Assembly (NCBI GenBank): GCA_003598975.1
Contig: QZIJ01000036.1
Coordinates: 1-64,000 of the forward strand
DNA: 64,000 nucleotides
Origin: Anaerolineaceae bacterium
Lineage (GTDB): Bacteria > Chloroflexota > Anaerolineae > Anaerolineales > Villigracilaceae
Reading direction: 5' to 3'
Shown here: positions 1 through 10,714 of the stretch, one piece after another
Numbering within the stretch: position 1 is the stretch's first letter
How the letters are laid out: every line of letters begins with the position of its first letter
The notes under the pieces: generated by a model
What the model was told of the DNA's origin: nothing
What the model saw: only the letters and a program-made list of their open reading frames with translations
The model's database searches: none
Made by a program: the position numbers and the translations under genes

Positions 1-851
<851 letters not shown>

Positions 852-1655
852 TCACTCCTCGTTGATGGCTAGTTGGGTAAATGAAGGTAAAGGGGGCACG
901 GGTATTTCTTCTCGGCCACTGGTTGGCGCCTGATCGTAGATATCCTGCAACAGGGCGTCACTCAGTTCGTTCGGTGAGCCGTCGTAGACGACCCGACCAT
1001 GTGCGATGGCAATGATCCGGTCGGCGAATTCACGCGCCAGATCGACTTGATGAAGACTCACCACTGTCGTGATGCCATCTTCAAGGCAAATATGCTTCAG
1101 TTGCGACAACACACGACGCGAAGTTGCCGGATCTAGGCTGGCAACAGGTTCGTCCGCCAGCATCAAACGTGGCTGCTGCGCCAATGCACGCGCGATACCA
1201 ACACGCTGCAGTTGACCTCCGCTCAAACGGTCAACCCGCTCGGTGGCCTTTTCCAGCAAACCAACACGCTCCAGACATTCAAGCGCGATATGCTGTTCAG
1301 CACGGGGCAATGGGAACATGGAACGCAGGGTGGTGTGATAGCCGATACGGCCAAGAAGTACGTTCTGTAGCGCCGTATGTCGCCGGATTAGCTGATGCTG
1401 CTGGAAGATCATGCCGGTACGACGCCGGTGTAGTCTGAGGGCTGCAGCAGTGTCGACAACCCCAACATCTTGAACATGAATAGAACCCGTTGTCGGACGA
1501 GTAAGCATATTGAGACAGCGAAGCAACGTCGACTTACCCGCGCCCGAAGCGCCAAGCAGGACATTAAATTCACCGCGCTTGAAACTCAGCGAGGTCGGAT
1601 GCAGCCCGATCGCATCGGCTCCATACCTGACGGATACATTTTTGAGTTCGATCAC
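852..1655 (-). CDS. ptxA: Phosphite/phosphonate ABC transporter ATP-binding protein
   Basis: This 267-residue cytoplasmic ATPase would energise import by the binding protein encoded next to it. Visible motifs are the Walker A GASGAGKST near residue 36, the ABC signature LSGGQLQRVGIARALA near 144, and the Walker B LMLADEPVASLDP near 163. The length and the layout (MIELKNVSVRYG start, RRRTGMIFQQHQLI Q-loop) match PhnC/PtxA proteins. It is the first gene of the unit, and the binding-protein gene starts 3 bases after its stop. The 450 bases upstream are non-coding and should hold the promoter. The ptxA symbol rests on the neighbour and the gene order; phnC is the alternative name. Confidence 0.8.
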   Translation of the reverse strand: MIELKNVSVRYGADAIGLHPTSLSFKRGEFNVLLGASGAGKSTLLRCLNMLTRPTTGSIHVQDVGVVDTAAALRLHRRRTGMIFQQHQLIRRHTALQNVLLGRIGYHTTLRSMFPLPRAEQHIALECLERVGLLEKATERVDRLSGGQLQRVGIARALAQQPRLMLADEPVASLDPATSRRVLSQLKHICLEDGITTVVSLHQVDLAREFADRIIAIAHGRVVYDGSPNELSDALLQDIYDQAPTSGREEIPVPPLPSFTQLAINEE

Positions 1656-1941
1656 AAGTCACCCCCACAAGCCTTGATGACGATTCATATTTCGAATCGT
1701 CTCGCCATTAAGTTAAGAATTTCTAAACAGTGCGAATGCTAGGAGATGAAAGTGACAGAGAGATTACGGAGAGATGAATTATTTTGTCTGCCTTCTAGAA
1801 GACGAATTACGAAGGCGGGCCATTGAGGGAAAGAAGGCCACTGAGCATCCGCCATCAGGAAATCTATATGACTGCTTGGGGTTAGCAAGCTACGGCCAAG
1901 CATCATCAAACTCTTAGTTTTGAACGACCGCTGTCAGGAGT

Positions 1942-2092
1942 GAAGCGGACCACCCTTTAGAATTCTCAAGCAGCCTTCTCAGCAATTCCCCAGCGTCTCT
2001 TATGGCCGATTTGCCGAAGTAGACCATCCGGCAGGTTTCAGAGTAGACCAGCCCTTCTGGTGTCCGATCCGCAGAGAAGGTGGGCCATCAGC
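1942..2092. repeat. Short degenerate repeats in the 450-bp gap between the ptx genes and traG
   Basis: The gap 1656-2105 holds no convincing gene. Four related words occur in its left-to-right second half: GAAGCGGACCACCCTTT at 1942, GAAGTAGACCATCCGGC at 2016, AGAGTAGACCAGCCCTT at 2040 and GAAGGTGGGCCATCAGC at 2076. Repeated GGACCA-type words are typical of the ends of IS21-like insertion sequences, but no transposase gene is here. This may be an IS end left behind when the ptx cargo was acquired. The promoter of the ptx genes must also lie in this gap; I could not pick a convincing -35/-10 pair. Confidence 0.4.
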
Positions 2093-2105
2093 AAAATCTC
2101 GCCAC

Positions 2106-4928
2106 TTATTTTCTATTTTTCCCTTCCAGGGTCTCTTGAATGTAGTTGCCAGGGTTCGGCCCTATTACCCCATCCACCACGCGATTTGCCGCATCAGCGA
2201 CATCTTCCGTAAACTCCATTCCCTTGCCGACTGGCGATGCTGGTTTCAATTTGTTGAAATTGGACGGTGTAGCATTCTCCTGATGTGTCTGCCCTGCCTT
2301 CTTCTCACGATCATTAACCTCATTCGCATTTTTGGAATAATCATGCATCGCTGCCTGCTTGGCCTGATCGCTTGGACGACCCTGAGGGGCGACGCCTGCA
2401 CGTCCAGCCATCCCCTTAACCTGACCCAGATTATCGCCTCCAGCCGATTCGACCGATTCACGATTTGACATCCCAGCTCGGTTCGCTTCGTGCTGCGCCT
2501 GGATCTCCTCAGCGCCCTTAACCTGCCCAGCCATTTCACCCATCATCCGGTCATAGTTCTGCGCGGTGTATTCCTCGATGTATGGCCGCAGCTTATACGG
2601 ATCGCCCATGACGCCCTGAAACTTTTCGTAGTTGTATTCGAGCTTGGGCAGCAAAAAATCCTTGATGAAGTGATCCTGAAGCTGGAGGTTCGCGCCAAGC
2701 TGGCCGCTATGAGACATTTCCCACATCTGCCGATGCCCTTCCGTTTCCTGCATTGATGCACTGAATGCGTCGCGCGATTGCCGTGCATGATCCAGCGATG
2801 CACGCAACCCTTCGCTGCCGGCGGTCTTGCCTTCATCGCTGGTCCGGTAGTTGCGTTCCCAGCCGTTATCGAGCACGGTGCCAACCTTCTTTCCGAAGCT
2901 CGACTCTTTGGCATACTGAGCCATTTCTTCCAGGGCTCGCGTTGAATCGGCAGAGTTGCGCATCTTGGCCGATACTTCCACACCACCACGTAGCCCGGCA
3001 ATCTCAAGAAGTTTCGGCGTACTCATGCCCATCGAGGCACCGACCATCAGTTCCATCGCGACCTTTTCGCTGACGCCGAGTTTTCTGGCCCACTGATCGA
3101 CCTGGCGCATGGTTTCATTGGCCTCGGTGCTCTGGCTCGACCCGGTGCCGTGGCGGTATCCTGTAGTGTCACTGCTGCCCTTGGCGTGGCTTCTTTCAAA
3201 TCCGGCTTCCTGCTTGAGTACCGTAAGAGCACTTTCAGCGTACTCGGCGGATTGCTGCTGTGTTGCCTGTTGGGAACGTTCGTAATTCTCTTTCGCAGCA
3301 GCGCCCAGAGAATCGTTGAGTGCCATATCGGCACGAACTTCGCTTTTCGCCTGCTTGACGACGAAACCACCGCCGGAAAAATGGCTGTAATCGAACCCTC
3401 CTCGTGCCTGATAGTTGGTCATTCCCTGCCGCAGGCTGGGATTCATGTCGACTGCCAGCCCCTTCATGGTGTCGTGGCTGACATTGTTGAGGGAGGCGTT
3501 ACCCATCTGCATGTTGCCCATGGCCAAGGCGCTGGCGATCTTTTCCGGGTCGCGTGGCGGCGCCACCAGACCGGCGACTGACTGCAGTCCGACCTCGCCA
3601 CCTTTCACGATGGCGGCAGCAATGGCCGGAATTGAAATGACCAGCATCCCCGCAATCGCCTGGTCGCTGACGATGGCGGTATTGAGGAAGCTCATCTGCT
3701 CGATGGACAAGCCGCTTCCAGCGCTTCCATTCGTGTATTGGCTTCTCGAATACATCGTGATGATGAAGTTCATCACGGCATAGAGCGGCGCCCAGAGCTG
3801 AATCCAGAACAGGCTGGCCGCGTAAGACTTGATGATGCCCCCAGCCTGATGCCCGCTGAGCACCACAAACAGCAGGAAGACCGGAAAGATGGCGTACTGG
3901 ACCAGTTCGATGGCATTGCGCACCTTGGGCATCGTGGATTCGGCAACCCGCGCCATCAGCTTGTAGGAGTCGCTCGTTGATCGAAGTGACTGCGCCATTG
4001 CAAGGTTGGTCTGGGCGCTGGCGGCATCCCCCAGTTGTGCGGGCAGCATGTACTGGGCATCGATCATGAAGTTGGCGACGATAGCCTGCTTGACCGCATC
4101 CTGTGCTGATGCGGAAACCCCCAGAAGATAATTTGTCGAAGTTGCCAGGGAGCCGACGATCGCCGTCCCGGCATCTGCTTGGGTCATTTTCGGGTAGAGG
4201 CGGGAACCCAGCAAAGTGATCTGGCGGCTCGATTCCGCATTGATCTGGGTGGTGAGGCTCTGATATGCGACATCGCAGCCGACCGTGCTCATCACGGTCG
4301 GGTCCGTCGTGTCGCGCAAAGTTACCAGTCGCGCAGGGTTTGTCTTCCCGTTCAGGCTGACCCAGACGTTGTTGACCTCCAGGATGTCCTCTTTCATGCG
4401 GATGTAGCCGGTGGCCAGATCCGGCGCGACGCACTCCCGGTAAAACTCCAGCAGGTTGCTGGTCAGAACGGGATTGCCGCTCTTGACGGCAAGGCGCTCG
4501 GAGAGCACCCGGTGACCGAACAAGGTGCCGTTCTTGCGGAACTTCACGTCATCGGGAAGCGAGAACACGGTCTCGAAGGCTCCGGTCAGCCAGTCCCCTA
4601 CCTTGCTCATGCTGTGCGCGAAGGCGCCCAAGCCGATGGGCACGTTTGCGACCGCACGCGGCGGCTCGTTCCCTGTGCGATCGACGATGGTCACCGTCAC
4701 CTTGGGAATCAGCAACATGGATTGGAAGATGGCCAGGAAGAAGAGCCACTTCCACATTCCATCCAGCCGCTCCCGTCCGGTCAAGGTGGCAATGACGACG
4801 ACGATGATTCCCACGATTGCCATGGTGCGCAGCAAACCGAGGTAGTCGCCGCTGCCCATGATCGACGCGACGGCATTGAACATCGCCTCCAGTTCCGTAA
4901 CGTTCCAATAGGCATAGACCTCGTACAT
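2106..4928 (-). CDS. traG: F-type mating pair stabilisation / pilus assembly protein TraG
   Basis: At 940 residues it matches the length of F plasmid TraG (about 938). The N-terminal part has hydrophobic segments (near residues 33-50 and 60-80, and again near 340-460) and the C-terminal half is hydrophilic, rich in Gln, Ala and Ser, as in TraG proteins whose tail faces the periplasm. In F-type systems TraG acts in pilus assembly and in stabilising mating pairs. It is the last gene of the leftward T4SS operon, 16 bases after traH, and is preceded by traF and traH in the usual F order. No terminator is obvious after its stop. Confidence 0.9.
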   Translation of the reverse strand: MYEVYAYWNVTELEAMFNAVASIMGSGDYLGLLRTMAIVGIIVVVIATLTGRERLDGMWKWLFFLAIFQSMLLIPKVTVTIVDRTGNEPPRAVANVPIGLGAFAHSMSKVGDWLTGAFETVFSLPDDVKFRKNGTLFGHRVLSERLAVKSGNPVLTSNLLEFYRECVAPDLATGYIRMKEDILEVNNVWVSLNGKTNPARLVTLRDTTDPTVMSTVGCDVAYQSLTTQINAESSRQITLLGSRLYPKMTQADAGTAIVGSLATSTNYLLGVSASAQDAVKQAIVANFMIDAQYMLPAQLGDAASAQTNLAMAQSLRSTSDSYKLMARVAESTMPKVRNAIELVQYAIFPVFLLFVVLSGHQAGGIIKSYAASLFWIQLWAPLYAVMNFIITMYSRSQYTNGSAGSGLSIEQMSFLNTAIVSDQAIAGMLVISIPAIAAAIVKGGEVGLQSVAGLVAPPRDPEKIASALAMGNMQMGNASLNNVSHDTMKGLAVDMNPSLRQGMTNYQARGGFDYSHFSGGGFVVKQAKSEVRADMALNDSLGAAAKENYERSQQATQQQSAEYAESALTVLKQEAGFERSHAKGSSDTTGYRHGTGSSQSTEANETMRQVDQWARKLGVSEKVAMELMVGASMGMSTPKLLEIAGLRGGVEVSAKMRNSADSTRALEEMAQYAKESSFGKKVGTVLDNGWERNYRTSDEGKTAGSEGLRASLDHARQSRDAFSASMQETEGHRQMWEMSHSGQLGANLQLQDHFIKDFLLPKLEYNYEKFQGVMGDPYKLRPYIEEYTAQNYDRMMGEMAGQVKGAEEIQAQHEANRAGMSNRESVESAGGDNLGQVKGMAGRAGVAPQGRPSDQAKQAAMHDYSKNANEVNDREKKAGQTHQENATPSNFNKLKPASPVGKGMEFTEDVADAANRVVDGVIGPNPGNYIQETLEGKNRK

Positions 4929-4944
4929 TCCGGTTCTGCCCGAT

Positions 4945-6369
4945 CTACCGGTTGAAGACCATCATGGACTGGAAGATGTTGGTCGGCATCCCGGCATTGA
5001 GACTTTGATGCAGAAGCTGGAGCGAACGGCTCATTTCCGCGACCTGCATACCCTTCTGGTATTCGGCGCGCAACATGTCCCTGGCTTCCTGCTCGATCTC
5101 GTTGAGGCGGACGAGAATTTTTTCCGAAGCCGCGACCGCATCGGGGCCGCCCTTTCCCGCCTCGTTCTGCAGAGCACCGCGAAGTATCTTTGAGAGATTC
5201 GTGAAGTAGGCATAGGCCACATCCACAGCTATGAGCTGCGAGTAATCCTCGGTAATCCGGTCACCGCCAGGGATACTGCTGGATACCGAGAGCATCTTCC
5301 AGACCGGGAGCGAGGAATTGCCGATCAGGGCTGTGTCCAGATTGGATTGCCCCATGGCATCCCGATTGACGATCTTGTCCCGCATCGCAGCGATCCGGGT
5401 TCTGACTTGCCGTGAGAACGGCGTCACGGTAAAGGCGGCATCAGAGTAGGCAGGCGTCATGCAATCCAGCGTATCGACACCGCACTTGAGGCCGGGCAGA
5501 CTGACAGATGTAGAGCCGCCATCACCGACGAATTGACGGAAGGTCAGGTTGCCGCCGGGCAGATATGTCCACTTCGCCTTGTCATCGGCGTTCTCGCCGG
5601 GCGGTGTCACGATGATGGTGCCGGTCAGGCTCATCAGCAATTCCTTCGTCTCGTCGGTTACACCGGCAACCCGAGACAGTGAACGCCACACCACGTTGCC
5701 GGGATCGAAAAGCTCCTTGTATCCTTGTGACGAATTCTTTGCCGCCGTCCGGATGTTCTTGGCCGTGGCGCTGCTTTTCTTCCACTCGTCCCAGGACTCG
5801 AATACATCCCCGAACATGTTCAGGTTCGCACCGGCTGTCTTCCCCTCCTTCTCCTGAGTTTTGTCGGTCAGCATACTGCCCGCCGCCGCAACGATACCTT
5901 CCGCTGCCTGACAGGAATTGATGTTGAGATTGTTCATCTTCGATGACTGGTCTTGCAGGTACTTCAGGAGATCACAGAGGTCGGGCGACATCGAGCACAG
6001 CGCCATGTTGAATGCCGCACCGATTGCGTTGTTGCCGATGTTCCGCAGTAAAGCGACGAACTGTTCTTTATTGATGAAGGAGAACGAACCAGCGAACAAA
6101 TCAATCCCGCCGCACCCCGCCCGAAATGATGGTGGCGAAATACTTGCCAACTGGTAGTTGCGCACCGGAGTACGCATGTAGAGGCTGCCCCCGGTATAGA
6201 AATTCATCGTCTGCCCGCGATAAGCGTTTGGCCCCGTCACATTTCCGTAGGCGCCGATCTGGTCGAACCAGTCCTGCATGGACTGGGAGACATTGGCATT
6301 GGCCGAATTGGCAAAGATCGAAAGGACGATGGTGACAAAAATGGTTCGACGGAGACATGGACTATTCAT
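4945..6369 (-). CDS. traH: F-type conjugal transfer protein TraH
   Basis: The 474-residue product has a signal peptide (MNSPCLRRTIFVTIVLSIFA) and then NVSQSMQDWFDQIGAYGNVT, typical of TraH, a periplasmic/outer-membrane-associated pilus assembly protein of about 458 residues in F. I chose the ATG at 6369 because a GAGG sequence lies just upstream and the signal peptide starts there; the frame is open further up only because it overlaps traF in another frame. The start lies 8 bases after the traF stop, so translation is probably coupled. The order traF-traH-traG is that of F and SXT-type systems. Confidence 0.9.
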   Translation of the reverse strand: MNSPCLRRTIFVTIVLSIFANSANANVSQSMQDWFDQIGAYGNVTGPNAYRGQTMNFYTGGSLYMRTPVRNYQLASISPPSFRAGCGGIDLFAGSFSFINKEQFVALLRNIGNNAIGAAFNMALCSMSPDLCDLLKYLQDQSSKMNNLNINSCQAAEGIVAAAGSMLTDKTQEKEGKTAGANLNMFGDVFESWDEWKKSSATAKNIRTAAKNSSQGYKELFDPGNVVWRSLSRVAGVTDETKELLMSLTGTIIVTPPGENADDKAKWTYLPGGNLTFRQFVGDGGSTSVSLPGLKCGVDTLDCMTPAYSDAAFTVTPFSRQVRTRIAAMRDKIVNRDAMGQSNLDTALIGNSSLPVWKMLSVSSSIPGGDRITEDYSQLIAVDVAYAYFTNLSKILRGALQNEAGKGGPDAVAASEKILVRLNEIEQEARDMLRAEYQKGMQVAEMSRSLQLLHQSLNAGMPTNIFQSMMVFNR

Positions 6370-6377
6370 GATCAACC

Positions 6378-7169
6378 TCAATAAAGTTCGCCGGGGCGTG
6401 TCTGGGTCAGGATGTATATGCGCTCGACAATATCCTGAGCCGAAAGCACACCCGACCCAATCGGGAGCAACCGGTGATCCTTGATGTTCCCCAGCACTAT
6501 GAGTGGAACGACACTGGCCCCGATGGATGCTGCCATGCCGTTGTCCCGCGACGGATTGGGAAATTCTGGCAAGCCGCCGCCGTCGATGGATACAGGAAAC
6601 ACAACTATCCTGTATTGCTCGGACAGGAACTTCAGCGTGGGTGCCATGCGATGACAGTAGGGGCAGTCCGACCTGAATATGAAGAAAATGCCCCATTCCT
6701 TGACAATACCGGCCAGCGTCTCGGTTTCCTTGAGCGCCCGCTGCGCGTCATGCACCTGAATGGCCGCATTATTGGACGGGTTGCGCAACTGATAGTTGAG
6801 TTCCGGATTGGCCCAGATGACGCGACGCCACACGTCAGAAAACACCGAAGCCCTGTCCATCAGGGCTTCCTGCGCAAGGATGTAGCTCTTGAGGTTTTCA
6901 GGCGTCGGCTTGACGATGGCAAGCGCCCTCTTCCGCTCTGCGTCCTCTCTCAACTTCTTCAAGGTCGCAACAGCCTCATCCTCTTCACTGGCCGCCTTGG
7001 GTTTTGGCTTTTCGGTTGCGGTTTCGGCTTGCTCCGTATCCGGCGGAATATCGCAATACCAGTTGAAGCGGTTCTCGTCACAGCGCCAAATCGAGTCGTA
7101 ATCCAGGGCGCCTATTGCTGACGCACCGTTGACGAAAAGACAGAGTCCGAACATGAGAAGGAGGCGCAT
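6378..7169 (-). CDS. traF: F-type pilus assembly protein TraF, thioredoxin fold with CPYC
   Basis: This 263-residue periplasmic protein starts with a short signal peptide (MRLLLMFGLCLFVNGASA). The C-terminal domain has a thioredoxin fold with FRSDCPYCHRMAP near residue 165 and a cis-Pro region at SVVPLIV. F TraF (247 residues) has a thioredoxin fold but usually lacks the CxxC motif, whereas many SXT/IncC-type and environmental homologues keep it, as here. It probably helps disulfide formation or folding of T4SS parts together with the DsbC encoded upstream. It sits between trbI and traH; traW, traU, trbC and traN, which separate trbI from traF in F, are absent here. Confidence 0.88.
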   Translation of the reverse strand: MRLLLMFGLCLFVNGASAIGALDYDSIWRCDENRFNWYCDIPPDTEQAETATEKPKPKAASEEDEAVATLKKLREDAERKRALAIVKPTPENLKSYILAQEALMDRASVFSDVWRRVIWANPELNYQLRNPSNNAAIQVHDAQRALKETETLAGIVKEWGIFFIFRSDCPYCHRMAPTLKFLSEQYRIVVFPVSIDGGGLPEFPNPSRDNGMAASIGASVVPLIVLGNIKDHRLLPIGSGVLSAQDIVERIYILTQTRPGELY

Positions 7170-7172
7170 GGA

Positions 7173-7565
7173 TCATTGCGCCGGAGTGCCCGCAGCCGGT
7201 TGCTTCAGTATCTCCGCTACCCGCGCGGACATATCAGGAATGGCTTTGGCCGATGCCGCCTTGAGCAGCGCCGCCGTATTGATCAGGGCGCACTGGCATT
7301 CCTTTTCAGCCTGATCGAGAGCGGCATCCAGGCGCACACCGAAGGCTTTGGCATCTTCGAACAGCTTCCCCTGTGCGGCAGCATCCATTCCCGGCTTGAC
7401 GCGCTGCGCCAGCGATTGCTGCTGTTGGAAAACGATGGCGCCAATGTCCACGCGCGCGAATCGCGGAATCTCCAGCGGGTGAAGGTGCAACCATGACGCG
7501 GCGATGCCTGCTCCCAGCATCAACGTGACTACCACGGTGAGGATTTGTGATTTCAGAGAACTCAT
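7173..7565 (-). CDS. trbI: F-type conjugative transfer protein TrbI
   Basis: The product has 130 residues, against 128 for F TrbI. It has one N-terminal transmembrane segment (ILTVVVTLMLGAGIAASWL), then a region in the pattern of TrbI (FARVDIGAIVFQQQQSLAQR and FGVRLDAALDQAEKECQCAL). TrbI is a small inner-membrane protein that influences pilus extension and retraction in F. Its place directly after traC is the same as in F. The match is by pattern and context rather than by a strict motif, so the name is likely but not certain. Confidence 0.7.
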   Translation of the reverse strand: MSSLKSQILTVVVTLMLGAGIAASWLHLHPLEIPRFARVDIGAIVFQQQQSLAQRVKPGMDAAAQGKLFEDAKAFGVRLDAALDQAEKECQCALINTAALLKAASAKAIPDMSARVAEILKQPAAGTPAQ

Positions 7566-7577
7566 GAGTGATCTGCC

Positions 7578-10151
7578 TTATTGTGATGCGCGTTCGATGA
7601 CAAGTCGTTCGATAGCTTCCGAAACTGATAGCCCCTGTTCACGCAGGCGTTTGATGGCCTCGTAGTCCTCGGCGCGGGTGGAATAGACGAGCATCGAGAA
7701 GGGATCGAGCAGGAGCCGCCCAAGCCCTGAACCCATCGGGGAGTGGATGTAAATTTCCGAAAAATGGCCGTGCTCGGTGCTGACGGAACCAAGTTGACGC
7801 TTCAGCCATTCGTCCAGAGACAGCTTGCCTTCCTTACCCAGGCGCTCGATGTTTTCGGGTTTCTGGCGCAGCAGAAACAACCAGTCGGCGTTGTTGATCG
7901 CGGCCTTGGTCGCCTCGTTCTTGTAGTAATCGTCAACGGACTGGGTGATCGTGCCGAACGCGCCGCCGTATTTGCGGGCGCGGCGATACCCGGCCTCGAT
8001 GAAGCTGCCGCTGGCGCCCGTTCCCATGAGGTCCCAGCTTTCGTCAATGATGACGAGCTTGCGCCGGGAGCGATCGCGGTACATCTCCTGGGTGATGCGA
8101 TACATGATGAGCTGCATCACCACCGACTGGAGATCCTTCTTGGACTTCAGTTCCTCCAGCTCCAGCACGACAAAATCCTTGTCAAACTGGATATTGGCCT
8201 CGCCCTCAAAGTAGCTCGCATAAACACCATGGCGTGTATAAGGCTCCAAGGCGGTGGCCAGGCGACTGAGGTCGCGCTCGTATTCTCCCTCCACAGACAA
8301 ACGGCCAGTCTTGAGCAACTCATAGATGTCGGTGATGGTTGCCGCACGTCCCTTGGCATCCCAGACCCGCTTGATGGCCGAGCCCAGCGCCGTGTATCCG
8401 TAGTTGTCGAGCGGTTCCCGTGGGCTCGCCATCTGTGCGATTAGGGGCAGGATCATTTCCATGTCGGCGCTGATGTCGATAATCATGGAGAATGGATTGA
8501 GGCTGATGGTGTTCTGGCGCTCATCAGAGAATTCGATGAACTCGCCATCCAGCAGTTCGCACAGATTCTTGTAGGAGCGCCCCACGTCAATGATCCAAAC
8601 CTTGGCCCCGGCACCAAGATAGCGATAGGTCATCTCATTGACGAACACCGACTTGCCGGAACCGGAGAGTGCTGCCACGGCAAAATTGAAATTGCCGCCA
8701 GTGTTGTCGAACAGATCGAAACCGATAACCTGCCCGCGCCTGCCGAACAGCGTCATCACCGGAGTTTGCGTCCCCTTCCACTCGGCGATCAGCGGCGCGG
8801 TCATGACCGCGTTGTCCGCCGTCTTGGTGTTAATTCTGCCGAACTGCCGGAGATCGGCCTGAAGTCCCGGCGTCAGCGTCATGGGTAGTCCCGCCGTCAG
8901 AGCTTGGTGCTGTAGATAAAAGTCCTTGGTCAGATCGAAGCCGCGCGCCCGCCACACGGCGCGCACAGCGTGTTCGCAGCGAGAGACATCTTCCACCTTT
9001 GAAACAAGAGCTATTTGGTGGTACATGCCGACCACCGTCCTGCCACTGTCGAAAGTCTTGAGCACCATGTCCCAGTCACGCTTGCGCTCCTGGAGGTCGG
9101 GCTGAAAATGCGCCATGTAGGAACCGGCGCTCTGCGTTGCCCGCGCCGCTTTCATCTGTGCCTTGGTCCGCGCCGACTCGTAGTCGAGCGAGACTGCGCC
9201 CATGGTGATCAGGAACGGGCACGGCATGGACAAGGCAAGCTGATACGGATCGCCGATCATGTAGTTCATGCCGGAAAGCCGGAAGTAACGCGGATACTGC
9301 CGCACCGAGAACAGTTGCAGGGCAGACTCATCGCCGCCGGCCTTGCGAAAGCGGATGTCTCCGTCACCCACGCGGGAAGCGATTTCCAGATCGGAGAGTT
9401 GGTCGCGCAGCGGCAGGTCCTCGTTCCATTCGATGGGGCGCGCTGCACCGCCTGCGAACAGGCGGGAGTGATCGAAAAAATCAGCCGTGAAGTTCATGAG
9501 TTCACCCGGCCCCCAATCATGCCCCGTCAGGTGGGCCGATTTGAGTGTGGCGTGAACGCTTTCCCGGATACGCAACGCCTCATCGACACCCGCCGGTGAT
9601 TCTGGATCGAGCGGCAACGTAATCGAAATCACCGAACGAAAATCCCGCAGTAGATAGGTCTGGTGGCCGAAGATAGACTGGCCCGTACCCTTCAGGTAGT
9701 GGTCAATGCGCCGACGAGCCAAGAGCCGGAAGATGTTGCCGTGACGCCGTTCTTCAAAACCGGGTTCATCGCCCGCTGCCGAAGATGGCAGCAGGTTGGC
9801 CTGCGAACGGAGCAACGGAAATATATGCGGGCTGCCATACAGGGTAATTTGAATGCCCGTCCCCGGTGGGCAAGAGACGAACAGACTGGCGAGCACTTTT
9901 TCCATTTCGTCGCTGGCACCCGTCTGAGGCAAGGTCTCGATACAAAAGCCGATAGCATGCTCTTCTCGCTCGCCGAATCCGCCCTGATCCAGGACAAACA
10001 GCCGCGCATCCTCCTGCCACGCCAGGTAGGGAAGAATCCCGGTGAGGCGCGGCATCTGCGATATTTCCCGCAATAGCTGCCGAGGCAAATGATCGGCCCC
10101 CGCCGTCCGTTCCGGCAGGAAAGCCGCGCGAAGCGCATCAGACCATCCCAT
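7578..10151 (-). CDS. traC: T4SS ATPase TraC (VirB4 family)
   Basis: This 857-residue cytoplasmic ATPase drives pilus assembly and substrate transfer. The C-terminal RecA-like domain shows Walker A ALSGSGKSVFVNEM near residue 494 and Walker B KLVIIDESWDLMG near 697, followed by a conserved GAFGTITQSVDDYY. The N-terminal half is the usual VirB4/TraC domain. F TraC has 875 residues, so this is full length. Its ATG at 10151 directly abuts or overlaps the traV stop, as expected for a coupled operon. Confidence 0.95.
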   Translation of the reverse strand: MGWSDALRAAFLPERTAGADHLPRQLLREISQMPRLTGILPYLAWQEDARLFVLDQGGFGEREEHAIGFCIETLPQTGASDEMEKVLASLFVSCPPGTGIQITLYGSPHIFPLLRSQANLLPSSAAGDEPGFEERRHGNIFRLLARRRIDHYLKGTGQSIFGHQTYLLRDFRSVISITLPLDPESPAGVDEALRIRESVHATLKSAHLTGHDWGPGELMNFTADFFDHSRLFAGGAARPIEWNEDLPLRDQLSDLEIASRVGDGDIRFRKAGGDESALQLFSVRQYPRYFRLSGMNYMIGDPYQLALSMPCPFLITMGAVSLDYESARTKAQMKAARATQSAGSYMAHFQPDLQERKRDWDMVLKTFDSGRTVVGMYHQIALVSKVEDVSRCEHAVRAVWRARGFDLTKDFYLQHQALTAGLPMTLTPGLQADLRQFGRINTKTADNAVMTAPLIAEWKGTQTPVMTLFGRRGQVIGFDLFDNTGGNFNFAVAALSGSGKSVFVNEMTYRYLGAGAKVWIIDVGRSYKNLCELLDGEFIEFSDERQNTISLNPFSMIIDISADMEMILPLIAQMASPREPLDNYGYTALGSAIKRVWDAKGRAATITDIYELLKTGRLSVEGEYERDLSRLATALEPYTRHGVYASYFEGEANIQFDKDFVVLELEELKSKKDLQSVVMQLIMYRITQEMYRDRSRRKLVIIDESWDLMGTGASGSFIEAGYRRARKYGGAFGTITQSVDDYYKNEATKAAINNADWLFLLRQKPENIERLGKEGKLSLDEWLKRQLGSVSTEHGHFSEIYIHSPMGSGLGRLLLDPFSMLVYSTRAEDYEAIKRLREQGLSVSEAIERLVIERASQ

Positions 10152-10714
10152 CAGCCGCCCTCCCCACCGGCGGGTGGATTCTCACGCCCCTGTTGAGGAA
10201 ACATCGCGTTGGGCGGTGCCGCAGGATTGCTGCGCTCCATCCGCAACGACTGCCTCTCGCCGGCATTGGGTGCCGCAGGCGCAAAAGATTTCGGCGGCAC
10301 GACAGGCCGGTAACCTTCGCTGGCCATGTGCCGCGAATGCTCGACCTGCCAGCGCCCCGGATCGACGACGAGATAGAAATACGACTGGTCGTGCAGCACC
10401 TCCCCGTCATCCTCCCACGGCGCAAGCCACACGCGCCGCACCTTCTGGACGCTGCGGATTGGCTCGCCCGAGCTCGGTGCCTGATGCGTAATCTTTGGTG
10501 CTGGCGATTCTCCTTTGGCGGCTTCCATTGGCGGCCGCTGGCCTGGCAGATTATTCTGTACGGCATTCGCATAGATCCCGGAGAGCGATGCGCATGAAAT
10601 GCCGTCCGGTGCCTTGCAGGAAAATTTTTCCTGCCCGTCCAGCCCCAACATCGTGCCCGCGCATCCGGTCAACGCAAGCAACAGCGGGCTCACAAGCCAG
10701 TACCTGATTCTCAT
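10151..10714 (-). CDS. traV: T4SS outer-membrane lipoprotein TraV
   Basis: TraV anchors the T4SS core (TraK and TraB) to the outer membrane. The chosen start, ATG at 10714, overlaps the dsbC stop as ATGA and has a GAGAG ribosome site; a start seven codons further up is possible but less likely. The first 20 residues end in a lipobox (LLLALTGCAG), and the mature part carries the TraV-type segment FSCKAPDGISCASLSGIYAN with conserved cysteines. The protein has 187 residues (F TraV 171). Confidence 0.88.
   Translation of the reverse strand: MRIRYWLVSPLLLALTGCAGTMLGLDGQEKFSCKAPDGISCASLSGIYANAVQNNLPGQRPPMEAAKGESPAPKITHQAPSSGEPIRSVQKVRRVWLAPWEDDGEVLHDQSYFYLVVDPGRWQVEHSRHMASEGYRPVVPPKSFAPAAPNAGERQSLRMERSNPAAPPNAMFPQQGRENPPAGGEGG

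Noticed and set aside
1942-2092. CRISPR array
   Set aside because: The repeated words are degenerate, unevenly spaced and too short, and no cas gene is present.
3499-4434. Long open frame of 311 codons inside traG
   Set aside because: It overlaps traG throughout in another frame, is rich in Arg, Gly and His typical of shadow frames in GC-rich DNA, and has no recognisable domain.
6370-6696. N-terminal extension of traH to 6696
   Set aside because: The extension overlaps traF in another frame, has no ribosome site and would bury the signal peptide that starts at 6369.
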